NCBI RefSeq assembly: GCF_002043005.1
Contig: NZ_CP020330.1
Coordinates: 3,738,001-3,802,000 of the forward strand
Source: Martelella mediterranea DSM 17316
GTDB lineage: Bacteria; Pseudomonadota; Alphaproteobacteria; Rhizobiales; Rhizobiaceae
Direction: 5' to 3'
DNA: 64,000 bases
Shown: in pieces, positions 27,014 through 36,317 of the stretch
How the letters are laid out: every line of letters starts with the position of its first letter
How positions within the stretch are numbered: position 1 is the first letter of the stretch
Notes under the pieces: model-generated
Database searches by the model: none
Told to the model about the DNA's origin: nothing
Seen by the model: only the letters and a program-made list of their open reading frames with translations
Program-made: the position numbers and the translations under genes

Positions 27014-28042
27014 ATGAGAAAGACGATTCTGTCAGCCGCGATCGGCGCAGTAGTCTTGGGTCTTGGCGCCCAGGGCGCTGCGGCCGCGACACTTGACGAC
27101 GTGAAGTCCAAAGGAACGTTGACCTGCGGCGTCAGCACGGGCCTGCAAGGCTTTTCCGCGCCCGACAATGAGGGGAACTGGTCCGGTCTGGACGTCGAAT
27201 ATTGCCGCGCTATCGCCGCCGCGATCTTCGGCGACCCCGACAAGGTGAATTTCGTAGCCCTGACGGCAACCGACCGTTTCCCGGCGCTGCAGTCCGGCGA
27301 AATCGACGTTCTGAGCCGCAACACCACCTGGACGCTGTCGCGCGACACCTCGCTCGGCCTCGATTTCCGCACCGTCAACTACTATGACGGCCAGGGCTTC
27401 ATGGTGCCGAAGGACCTCGGCGTTTCCTCGGCCAAGGAACTCTCCGGCGCTGCCGTCTGCGTGCAGTCCGGCACCACCACCGAGCTCAACCTCGCCGACT
27501 ACTTTTCGGCCAACGGCATGGACTACAATCCGGTCGTTTACGAACAGCTCGAAGACGTCAACAACGCCTTCAACCAGGGCCGTTGCGACGTTTACACCAC
27601 CGACCAGTCGGGCCTTTATGCGATCCGTCTGACGCTGACCGATCCGGACAATTACGTGATCCTGCCGGAAATCATCTCCAAGGAGCCGCTCGGCCCGGCA
27701 TGGCGCCAGGGCGACGACCAGTGGGGCGACGTCGTATCGTGGGTTCACTACGCGATGCTGAACGCCGAGGAATTCGGCATCACCTCGGAGAACATCGATG
27801 AGATGGCCGAATCCTCCGACAATCCGGGGATCAAGCGTCTGCTCGGCACCGAAACCGACAGCAAGCTCGGCGCCGATCTCGGTCTCGACGAGAAGTGGGC
27901 CTATAACGTGATCAAGCTCGTCGGCAATTACGGCGAAGTCTTCGACAAGACCGTCGGCACGGGCAGCCCGCTGAAGATCGACCGCGGCCTGAACGCGCTG
28001 TGGACCGATGGCGGCCTGCAGTACGGCCCGCCGATCCGCTAA
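27014..28042 (+). CDS. aapJ: General L-amino acid ABC transporter, periplasmic binding protein
   Basis: The 342-residue protein has a Sec signal peptide (ILSAAIGAVVLGLGAQGAAA) and a family 3 solute-binding fold: LTCGVSTGLQGFSAPDNEGNWSGLDVEYCRAIAAAIFGD, DVLSRNTTWTLSRD, and SGAAVCVQSGTTTE. It captures many L-amino acids in the periplasm and hands them to AapQM. Rhizobial Aap is a broad-range uptake system important for nitrogen metabolism. It is the first gene of aapJQMP and is separated from aapQ by a hairpin, fitting its need for excess over the membrane parts. Confidence 0.96.
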   Translation: MRKTILSAAIGAVVLGLGAQGAAAATLDDVKSKGTLTCGVSTGLQGFSAPDNEGNWSGLDVEYCRAIAAAIFGDPDKVNFVALTATDRFPALQSGEIDVLSRNTTWTLSRDTSLGLDFRTVNYYDGQGFMVPKDLGVSSAKELSGAAVCVQSGTTTELNLADYFSANGMDYNPVVYEQLEDVNNAFNQGRCDVYTTDQSGLYAIRLTLTDPDNYVILPEIISKEPLGPAWRQGDDQWGDVVSWVHYAMLNAEEFGITSENIDEMAESSDNPGIKRLLGTETDSKLGADLGLDEKWAYNVIKLVGNYGEVFDKTVGTGSPLKIDRGLNALWTDGGLQYGPPIR

Positions 28043-28068
28043 GCTGTGGTTATAATCTTATAAAATCA

Positions 28069-28096
28069 GGCGCATGGCGGAGTTCCGCCATGCGCC
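28069..28096 (+). promoter_or_regulatory. 13-bp intercistronic hairpin between aapJ and aapQ
   Basis: GGCGCATGGCGGA (28069-28081) is followed by a 2-nt loop and its perfect complement (28084-28096). No U-run follows, only GTATAAAATAAG. A stable stem without a U-tract here is typical of 3' protection of a binding-protein mRNA, giving more AapJ than AapQMP. Confidence 0.75.
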
Positions 28097-28150
28097 GTAT
28101 AAAATAAGAACCCTTTCGGGCAACAACCTTTCGGGCAAACCGGGGAACAC

Positions 28151-29344
28151 ATGGCTGACACGACAAGCAACGCTCCCTTGGGGGAGTCGCGGGCTGCCGC
28201 ACTTCTATACAATCCCGCCGTCAGAGGTTTCGTCTACCAGTTGGTGACGGTCATTCTGGTGGTCGGATTTGTCTGGTGGGTCACAGACAACACCATCACC
28301 AACCTTCAAAACGCCGGCATCGCGTCGGGCTTCGGCTTTCTCGACAGCCGCGCCGGCTTCGATATCGCGCAGACGCCGGTCGCCTACAATAATGACATGA
28401 CCTATGGCCGGGCGCTTGTCATCGGCATCATCAACACGGTCATCGTCTCGGCCGCAGGGATCGTGACAGCGACGATCATCGGCTTCATCGTCGGCATCGG
28501 TCGGCTTTCCTCGAACTGGCTCATCGCCAGGCTCAGCGAGGTCTATGTCGAGATCTTCCGCAACATTCCGCCGCTGCTGGTCATCTTCTTCTTCTACACC
28601 GGCGTTCTGGCGCTCTTGCCCTCGGCGCGCGATTCGATCGCGCTGCCGCTCGATATCTATCTCAACAATCGCGGCCTCGCCTTTCCCACGCCGATCTTCG
28701 GCCCCGGCTCCTGGCTGATGGGCGCGGCGCTGGTGGCGGCGATCGTCGCCGTGGTGGCGCTTGCCGTGTGGTCCAAGCGCCGCCAGATGGCGACCGGCCA
28801 GCAATTCCCGACGATCAGGGTCAGCATCGCGATCCTTATCCTGCTGCCGCTCATCGCCTATTTCGTCTCCGGCATGCCGGTGACCTTCGACATTCCGGTC
28901 AAGGGCCGCTTCAATCTGGCCGGCGGCGCGGTGATCGGTCCGGAATTCATGTCGCTCTATCTGGCGCTGTCGCTCTATACCGCAGCCTTCATGGCGGAGA
29001 TCATCCGCGGCGGCATTCTCGGCGTCGCCAAGGGCCAGACGGAGGCCGCCGGCGCGCTCGGCCTGCATCCGCGCAAGGTCACACGGCTGGTCGTGGTGCC
29101 GCAGGCCATGCGGATCATCATTCCGCCGATGACATCCGAATATCTGAGCCTGACCAAGAACTCCTCGCTCGCCGTCGCGATCGGCTATGCCGATATCGTC
29201 GCCGTCGGCAAGACCGTCCTCAACCAGACGGGTCAGGCCGTGGAGGTGGTGACGATCTGGATGATCATCTATCTCACGCTTTCGATCCTGACATCGATCT
29301 TCATGAACTGGTTCAACGCCAAGATGGCTCTGGTGGAGAGATAA
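28151..29344 (+). CDS. aapQ: General L-amino acid ABC transporter permease
   Basis: This 397-residue polytopic membrane protein has about eight hydrophobic segments. It carries the polar amino-acid permease signature ([20 protein letters not shown]) and the EAA loop contacting the ATPase ([34 protein letters not shown]). The large central insertion relative to HisM-type permeases is characteristic of AapQ. It pairs with AapM as a heterodimer. The stop of aapQ and start of aapM are one base apart. Confidence 0.95.
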   Translation: MADTTSNAPLGESRAAALLYNPAVRGFVYQLVTVILVVGFVWWVTDNTITNLQNAGIASGFGFLDSRAGFDIAQTPVAYNNDMTYGRALVIGIINTVIVSAAGIVTATIIGFIVGIGRLSSNWLIARLSEVYVEIFRNIPPLLVIFFFYTGVLALLPSARDSIALPLDIYLNNRGLAFPTPIFGPGSWLMGAALVAAIVAVVALAVWSKRRQMATGQQFPTIRVSIAILILLPLIAYFVSGMPVTFDIPVKGRFNLAGGAVIGPEFMSLYLALSLYTAAFMAEIIRGGILGVAKGQTEAAGALGLHPRKVTRLVVVPQAMRIIIPPMTSEYLSLTKNSSLAVAIGYADIVAVGKTVLNQTGQAVEVVTIWMIIYLTLSILTSIFMNWFNAKMALVER

Positions 29345-29345
29345 G

Positions 29346-30500
29346 ATGGCGCAAGATCTGGCTTATGTCCGAAAGGAAATGCAGGCCCAGCAGCCTGCGC
29401 CGAAGAAAGAGGGTACGGCGATTCAGTGGGTCAAGGCCAACATGTTTGCCACGCCCAAGGATTCAATTCTCTCGATCATCGCCATCGTCTTTCTCATCTG
29501 GGCGATCCCGCCCATGGTCGAATGGCTGCTGATCAACGCCGCCTGGACCGGCACAGACCGCGCGACCTGCGCGACCATAGCCCAGGGCGGTATAAGGCCG
29601 GATGGCTGGAGCGGCGCGTGCTGGGCCTTCATCGGCAACAAGATGGATCAGATCCTGTTCGGGCGCTATCCCGACCCATGGCTCTGGCGCCCGATCCTCG
29701 TTGCCGTGGTCTTCACTGCCCTGCTGATCCCGATGCTGATGCCGAAGGTGCCGCACAAGGGATGGAACGCTCTGGCGCTGTTCATCATCCTGCCCATTAT
29801 TGGATTCTTCATCATCTACGGCGGCGTTTTCGGCCTTCCGGTGGTCGACACATCGGACTGGGGCGGGCTGATGGTGACGCTGATCCTGTCCTACTTCGCG
29901 ATCGCCGTGTCGCTGCCCTTCGGTATCCTGCTGGCGCTCGGGCGGCGGTCGAAGCTGCCGGTAGTGCGCACGCTTTCCATCATGTTCATCGAGGTGGTGC
30001 GCGGCGTTCCGCTGATCACCATTCTGTTCATGGCGAGCGTGATGCTGCCGCTGTTCCTGCCGGAAGGCATGACGATCAACAAGTTCCTGCGTGCGATCGT
30101 CGGCGTCTCGCTGTTCATCTCCGCCTATATGGCCGAGGTGATCCGCGGCGGTCTGCAGGCGATGCCGAAGGGACAGTTCGAGGGCGCGGCCTCGCTCGGC
30201 CTTGGCTACTGGCAGACCATGCGGCTGATCATACTGCCTCAGGCGATCAAGCTGGTGATCCCGGCGATCGTCAACCAGTTCATCTCGATCTTCAAGGACA
30301 CCTCGCTGGTCTCGATCATCGGCATGTTCGACCTGCTCGGCATCATCAAGTTCAACTTCACCGATTCCTCCTGGGCCTCGCCCGTCACCCCGATCACCGG
30401 CCTGATCTTCGCCGGTCTCGTTTTCTGGGTCTTCTGCTTCGGCATGTCGCGCTATTCCAGCTTCATGGAACGCCATCTCGACACCGGACACAGAAGCTAG
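29346..30500 (+). CDS. aapM: General L-amino acid ABC transporter permease
   Basis: The 384-residue permease has the HisMQ-type motif [25 protein letters not shown] and EAA loop [35 protein letters not shown]. The N-terminus is cytoplasmic and the long first periplasmic loop contains several tryptophans and cysteines ([14 protein letters not shown]). It forms the channel with AapQ. It starts one base after aapQ and precedes aapP by 18 bp. Confidence 0.95.
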   Translation: MAQDLAYVRKEMQAQQPAPKKEGTAIQWVKANMFATPKDSILSIIAIVFLIWAIPPMVEWLLINAAWTGTDRATCATIAQGGIRPDGWSGACWAFIGNKMDQILFGRYPDPWLWRPILVAVVFTALLIPMLMPKVPHKGWNALALFIILPIIGFFIIYGGVFGLPVVDTSDWGGLMVTLILSYFAIAVSLPFGILLALGRRSKLPVVRTLSIMFIEVVRGVPLITILFMASVMLPLFLPEGMTINKFLRAIVGVSLFISAYMAEVIRGGLQAMPKGQFEGAASLGLGYWQTMRLIILPQAIKLVIPAIVNQFISIFKDTSLVSIIGMFDLLGIIKFNFTDSSWASPVTPITGLIFAGLVFWVFCFGMSRYSSFMERHLDTGHRS

Positions 30501-30518
30501 ATTTTTGAGAGAGCCGCA

Positions 30519-31301
30519 ATGACAAATGTAGAGACCATCGACACCTCCCACATGACCGTCTCGGATACCGAGGTCGCGGTCGACATGATCAACGTCAACA
30601 AGTGGTATGGCGACTTTCACGTTCTGCGCGACATCAACCTCAAGGTGATGAAGGGCGAGCGCATCGTCATCGCCGGCCCGTCCGGTTCGGGCAAATCCAC
30701 GATGATCCGCTGTATCAACCGGCTGGAGGAACACCAGAAGGGCACGATCATCGTCGACAATATCGAGTTGACCGACGACCTGAAGAAGATCGATGAGATT
30801 CGCCGCGAAGTCGGCATGGTGTTCCAGCACTTCAACCTGTTCCCGCATCTCACCATCCTGGAAAACTGCACGCTCGCCCCGATCTGGGTGCGCAAGATGC
30901 CAAAGAAACAGGCCGAGGAAATCGCGATGCATTACCTCGAGCGGGTGAAGATCCCGGAGCAGGCGGACAAGTATCCGGGCCAGCTTTCCGGCGGTCAGCA
31001 GCAGCGCGTGGCGATCGCGCGGTCTTTGTGCATGAGCCCGAAGATCATGCTGTTCGACGAGCCGACCTCGGCGCTCGACCCGGAAATGATCAAGGAAGTG
31101 CTCGACACCATGGTGGGCCTTGCCGAGGAAGGCATGACCATGCTGTGCGTGACCCACGAAATGGGCTTCGCCCGCCAGGTCGCCAACCGCGTGATCTTCA
31201 TGGACCAGGGCCAGATCGTCGAACAGAACGCCCCCGCCGAGTTCTTTGACAACCCCCAGCACGAACGCACCAAGCTGTTCCTCAGCCAGATCCTGCACTA
31301 G
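30519..31301 (+). CDS. aapP: General L-amino acid ABC transporter ATPase
   Basis: The 260-residue ATPase drives Aap import from the cytoplasmic side. Walker A is GPSGSGKST (about residues 53-61), the signature is LSGGQQQR, Walker B is [12 protein letters not shown], and the switch His is in CVTHEMGFA. The family 3 amino-acid ATPase marker [12 protein letters not shown] is present. It is the last gene of the operon and is followed directly by a terminator. Confidence 0.96.
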   Translation: MTNVETIDTSHMTVSDTEVAVDMINVNKWYGDFHVLRDINLKVMKGERIVIAGPSGSGKSTMIRCINRLEEHQKGTIIVDNIELTDDLKKIDEIRREVGMVFQHFNLFPHLTILENCTLAPIWVRKMPKKQAEEIAMHYLERVKIPEQADKYPGQLSGGQQQRVAIARSLCMSPKIMLFDEPTSALDPEMIKEVLDTMVGLAEEGMTMLCVTHEMGFARQVANRVIFMDQGQIVEQNAPAEFFDNPQHERTKLFLSQILH

Positions 31302-31324
31302 GCTTGATTTTGTACGCATAAGAA

Positions 31325-31354
31325 GAAGGCGGACCTTGCGGCCCGCCTTTTTTG
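31325..31354 (+). terminator. Terminator of the aap operon
   Basis: A GGCGG-A-CC stem pairs with GG-C-CCGCC across a TTGC loop and is followed by seven T residues interrupted only at the end. It lies 25 bp past aapP. Confidence 0.75.
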
Positions 31355-31385
31355 TTGTGCCCTCAGCGAGGGCGACGCGTCTATC

Positions 31386-31544
31386 TCAGGACGGGCGGAT
31401 GGCCACCACCAGCGCGGTCATTGCCAGCGCGAAAACCGCGATTTTCCAGAAATCCATGCGCTTCTTCAGGCCCGGCAGCCCGAGCGGCCTGATGATTTGA
31501 ACCGCCATGGCGGCGATCAGCAGCAGCGATATCAGCTTGGCCAT
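31386..31544 (-). CDS. Small membrane protein, 52 residues
   Basis: The minus strand encodes a 52-residue protein with two hydrophobic helices (KLISLLLIAAMAVQII and FWKIAVFALAMTALVVAI) joined by a basic turn, LGLPGLKKRMD. An AGGAG lies six bases before the ATG at 31544, which strongly supports translation. The family is not one I can name. The protein is almost certainly in the inner membrane. It is transcribed toward the aap terminator and is divergent from the MFS gene. Confidence 0.65.
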   Translation of the reverse strand: MAKLISLLLIAAMAVQIIRPLGLPGLKKRMDFWKIAVFALAMTALVVAIRPS

Positions 31545-31738
31545 GTCTCTCCTCATCCGCCCGGCGCAACGGGCTTTCGCCCCTCATACAGCGACAAGCC
31601 GGCCGCGTCACCCGCGACAGCCATAATTCGACAGTGCAATTTGCCGCGCAGGTGATAGAATCGAGCCGGAACAAGTGCGGTTATGTTGCGTTGCAACCAT
31701 ACCCGCCAAAATTGATTTCAGATTACCCAGGTTCATTG

Positions 31739-33040
31739 ATGAAACGCAATTTACTTCCCGTTTTCGCGCTGCTTCTCGGCACATTGTTTCTCTTCCTCGG
31801 CAATGGCCTGCACGGCCTGCTGCTGCCGCTGCGCGGCGCGGCGGAGGGCTACAGCGACACGGCCCTCGGCTTTATCGGCACGTCCTGGGCGAGCGGTTTC
31901 GTGCTCGGCTGCCTGTTCGCGCCGAAGCTGATCATGCGGATCGGCCATGTGCGCGCGTTTTCGGGTTTCATCGCGATCATCTGCATGGTGGCGCTGATGA
32001 CCGGCATCTTTATCGATGAATATGCCTGGATCGCGCTCCGGGCCGCGACCGGCTTTGCCATGGCCGGCACCCAGATGATCATAGAAAGCTGGCTCAACGA
32101 GCGGGTCGACAATTCCAGCCGCGGCGTGGTTTTCACCTTCTATACCGGCATCACCCTTTTCGGCGTGGTCGGCGGTCAGTTGGTGGTCGGCTTCGGCAAC
32201 ACCAACACCGCGATCCTGTTCATGGTGGCCGGTATTTTCTACTGCGTCGCCATGCTGCCGACAACAATGTCGAACGCGGCCTCGCCGCGGCCGCTCCAGG
32301 CGGTCAGGATCGACGTCAAGCTGCTCTACCGCAATTCGCCGGTCGCCTGTCTCGGCGTGCTGTTGACCGGCATCGCCAATGGCGCATTCGGCACGCTGGT
32401 GGCCGTGTTCGCGACGCGCGCGGGCCTGCCGGATGCGGAAATCGCCTTTCTGGTCACCGGCGCGATCCTCGCTGGCGCGGTGGCGCAGGTGCCGTTCGGC
32501 AAGATTTCGGACATGACCGACAGGCGCTATGTGATCGCCGCACTTGCCGGCTGCGCGGCGCTTGCCGCCATGCTGATATTCCTGCTCAAGCCCGGCGCGG
32601 AGGTTCTGATCGGCCTCGTGGTGATCTACGGCGCGACCGCCAACGTGCTCTACCCGATTACCGCATCGCACGCCAACGACTTCGCGCGGCCGGAAGACTA
32701 TGTGAAGATCTCAAGCGGCCTGTTGTTCCTGTTCGGGATCGGCACGATCATCGGGCCGACGGTGGGCGGCCCGGTCATGTCGGCATTCGGCCCCTATTCA
32801 CTGTTCATCATCACCGCCACCGCGCACCTGTTGATCCTCGCCTATGCGCTGCTGCGCTCTCGCCTGCGCGCGCCCGTGCCGATGGCCGAGCGCGAGGCCT
32901 TCATGGCGATGCCGGATGCCGCCACGCCGGTCTCCACCCGCGAGGGGGTTGCGTTCAGAACACCGCCCCGGGAGTATGAGGAGGAAAGCGCCGATCGCGC
33001 GCCAGCGAACGAGGAGGCCGAGAATGTGGAACGAGGATGA
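31739..33040 (+). CDS. MFS transporter (YcaD/UMF-like)
   Basis: The 433-residue protein has about twelve hydrophobic segments. The major facilitator loop FGKISDMTDRRYVIAALAG lies between the halves, and TGFAMAGTQMIIESWLNERVDNSSRG is the typical stretch of the YcaD-like efflux/sugar group. About 50 hydrophilic residues trail at the C-terminus. The ATG at 31739 gives the first helix directly. It overlaps the DUF1192 gene by 17 bp. The substrate is unknown. Confidence 0.88.
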   Translation: MKRNLLPVFALLLGTLFLFLGNGLHGLLLPLRGAAEGYSDTALGFIGTSWASGFVLGCLFAPKLIMRIGHVRAFSGFIAIICMVALMTGIFIDEYAWIALRAATGFAMAGTQMIIESWLNERVDNSSRGVVFTFYTGITLFGVVGGQLVVGFGNTNTAILFMVAGIFYCVAMLPTTMSNAASPRPLQAVRIDVKLLYRNSPVACLGVLLTGIANGAFGTLVAVFATRAGLPDAEIAFLVTGAILAGAVAQVPFGKISDMTDRRYVIAALAGCAALAAMLIFLLKPGAEVLIGLVVIYGATANVLYPITASHANDFARPEDYVKISSGLLFLFGIGTIIGPTVGGPVMSAFGPYSLFIITATAHLLILAYALLRSRLRAPVPMAEREAFMAMPDAATPVSTREGVAFRTPPREYEEESADRAPANEEAENVERG

Positions 33041-33212
33041 GCCCGCGCCGAAAAAGAGCGATTATGTGATCGGTTCCGATCTCGAGCAGCATTCCGTCGA
33101 GGCGCTGAAAGGCTTCGCGGCGGCGCTTCGCGCCGAGCTCGAACGCATCGAGGCGGCGATCGCGCGCAAGGGCAGCGACCGGGAAGCGGCCGAAAGTTTC
33201 TTCAAGAAATAG
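33024..33212 (+). CDS. DUF1192 family small protein
   Basis: The 62-residue protein begins MWNEDEPAPKKSDYVIGSDL and has a charged helix LKGFAAALRAELERIEAAIARKG, the pattern of the alphaproteobacterial DUF1192 family. It probably forms a short coiled coil. Its start overlaps the end of the MFS gene, so the two are translationally coupled. In related genomes such a gene often sits near rcdA, as here. The function is unknown. Confidence 0.83.
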   Translation: MWNEDEPAPKKSDYVIGSDLEQHSVEALKGFAAALRAELERIEAAIARKGSDREAAESFFKK

Positions 33213-33324
33213 CGCCTTCCCGCCGCGTAAACGCAATATTAACCTTTCCAGGATTTTATTGGGGACATCCGCAATGCGGTATCGGAACCTCTGTCTTGAT
33301 TCCGATCATCACCCTCTGACTTCA

Positions 33325-33353
33325 GAGCCGCCCGTTAGCGGCTCTTTTTTTTG
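33325..33353 (+). terminator. Strong intrinsic terminator before rcdA
   Basis: AGAGCCGC pairs with GCGGCTCT across a CCGTTA loop and is followed by eight T residues. It lies 113 bp past DUF1192, so it ends either that operon or an untested small transcript within 33240-33353. Confidence 0.8.
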
Positions 33354-33377
33354 CCTTTTCCTGATTGGCAGTGGGTA

Positions 33378-33392
33378 TTAACCTTTCATTAA
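33378..33392. promoter_or_regulatory. CtrA-binding box upstream of rcdA
   Basis: The sequence is TTAA-CCTTTCA-TTAA, a perfect TTAA-N7-TTAA CtrA consensus including the preferred TTAACC left half. It ends 94 bp before the rcdA start codon, a plausible promoter position. Chance occurrence in a GC-rich genome is low because it needs eight fixed A/T bases. Confidence 0.6.
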
Positions 33393-33486
33393 GAAACGTC
33401 TTGCGGTTTTGCGCTACAGGTATATTTGTTTTCGGTAGTGTCCAAGTCCCGCTCTCATGAGCAGGCAGCGTAGCCAGAGTAAGTTG

Positions 33487-33999
33487 ATGACCAGTTCCGG
33501 GGCCAAACCCATAGATTTTGCCGGCAGGGCCGCAAGCTCTCCGCAATTTTACGCGCTTTATGCCGAGGGCATGAAGCTCGTGGAGACGACGGCGGCCTAT
33601 CTTGATGGTCCAGGTCGGGCCGCCGCGAAAATGCTGAGCCCGCTTGGCGCCGCGCTCTATTCCACGGAATCGATCCGACTGACGACCCGGCTGATGCAGC
33701 TCGCCTCCTGGCTGCTGCTGCAACGCTCGCTCAACACCGGCGAGATGACGCTGGACCAGGTGGTGCAGGAGCGTCGCAAGCTCCGGCTCGGCGATGGCGA
33801 CGATCGCATCCCGCACGGCTGGAAGGAACTGCCCCCCGGCTTCCGCGACCTTGCCGCCCACACGGATCGGCTCGAAGCGCGCATCCGCAAGCTCGACGAC
33901 AGCCTGATGAAGACCGCCGCCGCGCAAGCCCCGGAAATTCCGGAGAACCAGGTGATCGCCCAGATCGACCTGCTGCAGACCGCGTTCGCGCGCCGCTGA
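33487..33999 (+). CDS. rcdA: RcdA-like protease adaptor (DUF1465)
   Basis: The 170-residue protein matches DUF1465, the family of Caulobacter RcdA, which helps ClpXP degrade the cell-cycle regulator CtrA. Features are an N-terminal FALYAEGMKLVE-like helix (here FYALYAEGMKLVETTAAYLDG), STESIRLTTRLMQLASWLLLQRSL, and a C-terminal helix with IDLLQTAF. I start at the ATG at 33487; one at 33457 would add ten basic residues. A perfect CtrA box lies upstream. The following gene on the other strand is rpmE. Confidence 0.85.
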   Translation: MTSSGAKPIDFAGRAASSPQFYALYAEGMKLVETTAAYLDGPGRAAAKMLSPLGAALYSTESIRLTTRLMQLASWLLLQRSLNTGEMTLDQVVQERRKLRLGDGDDRIPHGWKELPPGFRDLAAHTDRLEARIRKLDDSLMKTAAAQAPEIPENQVIAQIDLLQTAFARR

Positions 34000-34056
34000 T
34001 CGGCCGCGTCCGGCCTGTCCGCGGCGCTTTTCCCTGCGACAAAACAGCACAACAAA

Positions 34057-34080
34057 AAACCCGGCGCCAAGGCCGGGTTT
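34057..34080. terminator. Bidirectional terminator between rcdA and rpmE
   Basis: The stem AAACCCGGC/GCCGGGTTT (9 bp, 6-nt loop) has a T-run on one side and an A-run on the other. It can therefore end both convergent transcripts. Confidence 0.8.
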
Positions 34081-34104
34081 TCAAAATCACTGCTCGGGCA
34101 GCAA

Positions 34105-34326
34105 TCAGATGCCGAGACCGCCGAAGCGCTTGTTGAACTTCGAAACGCGGCCGCCGCGGTCGAGCAACTGCTGCGAGCCGCCGGTCCATGCCGGGTGCGA
34201 GGTCGGGTCGATGTCGAGGTTCAGCACATCGCCTTCCTTGCCCCAGGTCGAGCGGGTTTCGTATTCCGTGCCGTCCGTCATGACGACCTTGATCATGTGA
34301 TAGTCGGGATGAATATCAGCCTTCAT
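34105..34326 (-). CDS. rpmE: 50S ribosomal protein L31
   Basis: The 73-residue protein begins [30 protein letters not shown], the long alphaproteobacterial form of L31. It has no zinc-ligand cysteines, so it is the C-minus type. It bridges the ribosomal subunits. GGA lies nine to ten bases upstream of the ATG at 34326. It is divergent from the ABC exporter. Confidence 0.96.
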   Translation of the reverse strand: MKADIHPDYHMIKVVMTDGTEYETRSTWGKEGDVLNLDIDPTSHPAWTGGSQQLLDRGGRVSKFNKRFGGLGI

Positions 34327-34520
34327 AACTCTCGTTCCTGCAAGCTCGTTTAAGGTCTGGCGGCCATTGCGCCGGCCGGGCCTATTGAATAAACAAAGCC
34401 GTGAGACCTCAAAAAGGCCACGGCTGTCGACAAGGTTGCGGTCGCTATACAGGAACGTGAGGCGAATAACAAGAGCCGCCGAAAGCAATATCAGAGGCCG
34501 GCGGAAACGAGGAAAATCCA

Positions 34521-36317
34521 TTGAGCCGAAATGAACCAACCGGGGGCGACAGGGCGCGGGCGCTGAGCCCGCTCGCCGGACTTTTTCCCTATATCCGCGC
34601 CTATCGCGGCCTTGTCGCGGGCGCGCTGACGTTCCTGTTGTCGGCCTCCCTCGTCACGCTGGCGCTTCCGATCGCGGTGCGCCGCGTCATCGACCACGGC
34701 TTTTCCGATTCCGATGCCCAGTTGATCAACAACTACTTCATCGTTCTCGGCCTGATGGCGCTGGCGCTCGGGATTTCGAGCGCGCTTCGCTATTTCTTCG
34801 TGATGATTCTCGGCGAACGCGTCGTGACCGATCTGCGCCGCGATGTGTTCGACAACGTCGTGCGGCTCTCGCCCGCCTTCTTCGACGTCAACCAGTCGGG
34901 CGAGATCGTGTCGCGGCTGACGGCCGATACGGTGCAGATCAAGTCGGCTTTCGGCGCAACCGCCTCGATCGCGCTGCGCAATCTGATCATGGGGATCGGC
35001 GCGCTGGCGATGATGGTCTACACCTCGCCCCGGCTCTCGGTGATGGTGATCGCCGCGATCCCGATCGTGGTGCTGCCGCTGATTGCCGCCGGCCGCAATG
35101 TCCGCTCACGCTCGCGCACCGCCCAGGACGAACTCGCCGACGCCACCGCCTTTGCCGGCGAGGCGATCGGCGCAACCCGGACGCTGCAGGCGTTTACCGC
35201 CGAGGCGATGGCCGGCCGGCGCTACGGTTCGGCCGTCGAACATGCCTTCTCGGCCGCTCGCTCGACGCTGAAGGCGCGGGCGGGGCTGACGGCAGTCGCC
35301 ATCAGCCTAGTGTTCTGCTCGATCACCGCCATCCTGTGGTTCGGGGCGCAATCGGTGCTGGCCGGCACGATGACGGGCGGCACGCTCGGCCAGTTCCTGC
35401 TCTATTCGGTGCTTGCCGCCGGCGCGCTCGGCCAGCTTTCGGAAGTCTGGGGCGAGCTGTCGCTTGCCGCCGGGGCCGCCGAACGCCTGAGCGAACTCCT
35501 GCACGAGAAGCGCGAGATCGCGGCGCCTGAAAATCCCCTGCCCCTGCCGGAGCCCGCCGCCGGCGCGATCCATATCGAAAACATCGCCTTCCGCTACCCC
35601 ACCGGCGGCGCCAAGGCCGGCGCGCTTTCGGGCGTCTCGCTCAATGTTCAGCCGGGCGAGACCGTCGCCGTTGTCGGCCCTTCGGGTGCCGGCAAGAGCA
35701 CGCTGTTCTCGCTGCTGCTGCGCTTCTACGACCCGGATCAAGGCCGCATCACGCTCGATGGCCTCGACCTGCGCGATGTCGATCCTCAGGCGCTGCGCGC
35801 ACGGTTCGCGCTGGTGCCGCAGGATGTCGCGATCTTCGCCGCGAGCATCCACGACAATATCGCGCTGGGGCGTCCCGATGCCAGCCGCGAGGAGGTCCGC
35901 GCCGCGGCGATCGCCGCCCAGGCTGACGGCTTCATCGCCAGGCTTGAAGATGGCTACGACACCATGGCCGGCGAACGCGGCATCACCTTTTCCGGCGGCC
36001 AGCGCCAGCGCATCGCGATCGCCCGGGCGGTGCTGCGCGATGCGCCGGTGCTGCTGCTCGACGAGGCCACCTCGGCGCTCGACGCTGAAAGCGAAATCCT
36101 GGTGCAGCAGGCGCTCGGCACGCTGATGCAGGGCCGCACCACGCTGGTGATCGCCCACAGGCTCGCCACCGTGCTCTCCGCCGACAGGATCGTGGTCATG
36201 GACGAGGGCCGGATCGTCGAGGAAGGCCGGCATGAAACGCTGGTCAAGAAAAACGGCCTCTATGCCCGCCTCGCCCGCCTGCAGTTCGATGTCGAGGCCG
36301 AACGGCGCGCGGGGTAG
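34521..36317 (+). CDS. MsbA-like ABC exporter (fused permease and ATPase)
   Basis: This 598-residue half-transporter has six transmembrane helices in residues 20-310 (with [25 protein letters not shown] as the coupling region) and an ATPase domain from about 345. Walker A is GPSGAGKST, the signature is FSGGQ (Phe replacing the usual Leu), Walker B is VLLLDEATS, and the switch is IAHRLAT. It belongs to the MsbA-related lipid exporter group and should work as a homodimer. A TTG start at 34521 is used. The EamA gene converges directly on its stop. Confidence 0.9.
   Translation: MSRNEPTGGDRARALSPLAGLFPYIRAYRGLVAGALTFLLSASLVTLALPIAVRRVIDHGFSDSDAQLINNYFIVLGLMALALGISSALRYFFVMILGERVVTDLRRDVFDNVVRLSPAFFDVNQSGEIVSRLTADTVQIKSAFGATASIALRNLIMGIGALAMMVYTSPRLSVMVIAAIPIVVLPLIAAGRNVRSRSRTAQDELADATAFAGEAIGATRTLQAFTAEAMAGRRYGSAVEHAFSAARSTLKARAGLTAVAISLVFCSITAILWFGAQSVLAGTMTGGTLGQFLLYSVLAAGALGQLSEVWGELSLAAGAAERLSELLHEKREIAAPENPLPLPEPAAGAIHIENIAFRYPTGGAKAGALSGVSLNVQPGETVAVVGPSGAGKSTLFSLLLRFYDPDQGRITLDGLDLRDVDPQALRARFALVPQDVAIFAASIHDNIALGRPDASREEVRAAAIAAQADGFIARLEDGYDTMAGERGITFSGGQRQRIAIARAVLRDAPVLLLDEATSALDAESEILVQQALGTLMQGRTTLVIAHRLATVLSADRIVVMDEGRIVEEGRHETLVKKNGLYARLARLQFDVEAERRAG

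Noticed and set aside
29463..31319. Minus-strand open frame of 618 residues over aapMP
   Set aside because: It is antisense to two clear transporter genes, with an Asp/His/Arg-rich shadow composition.
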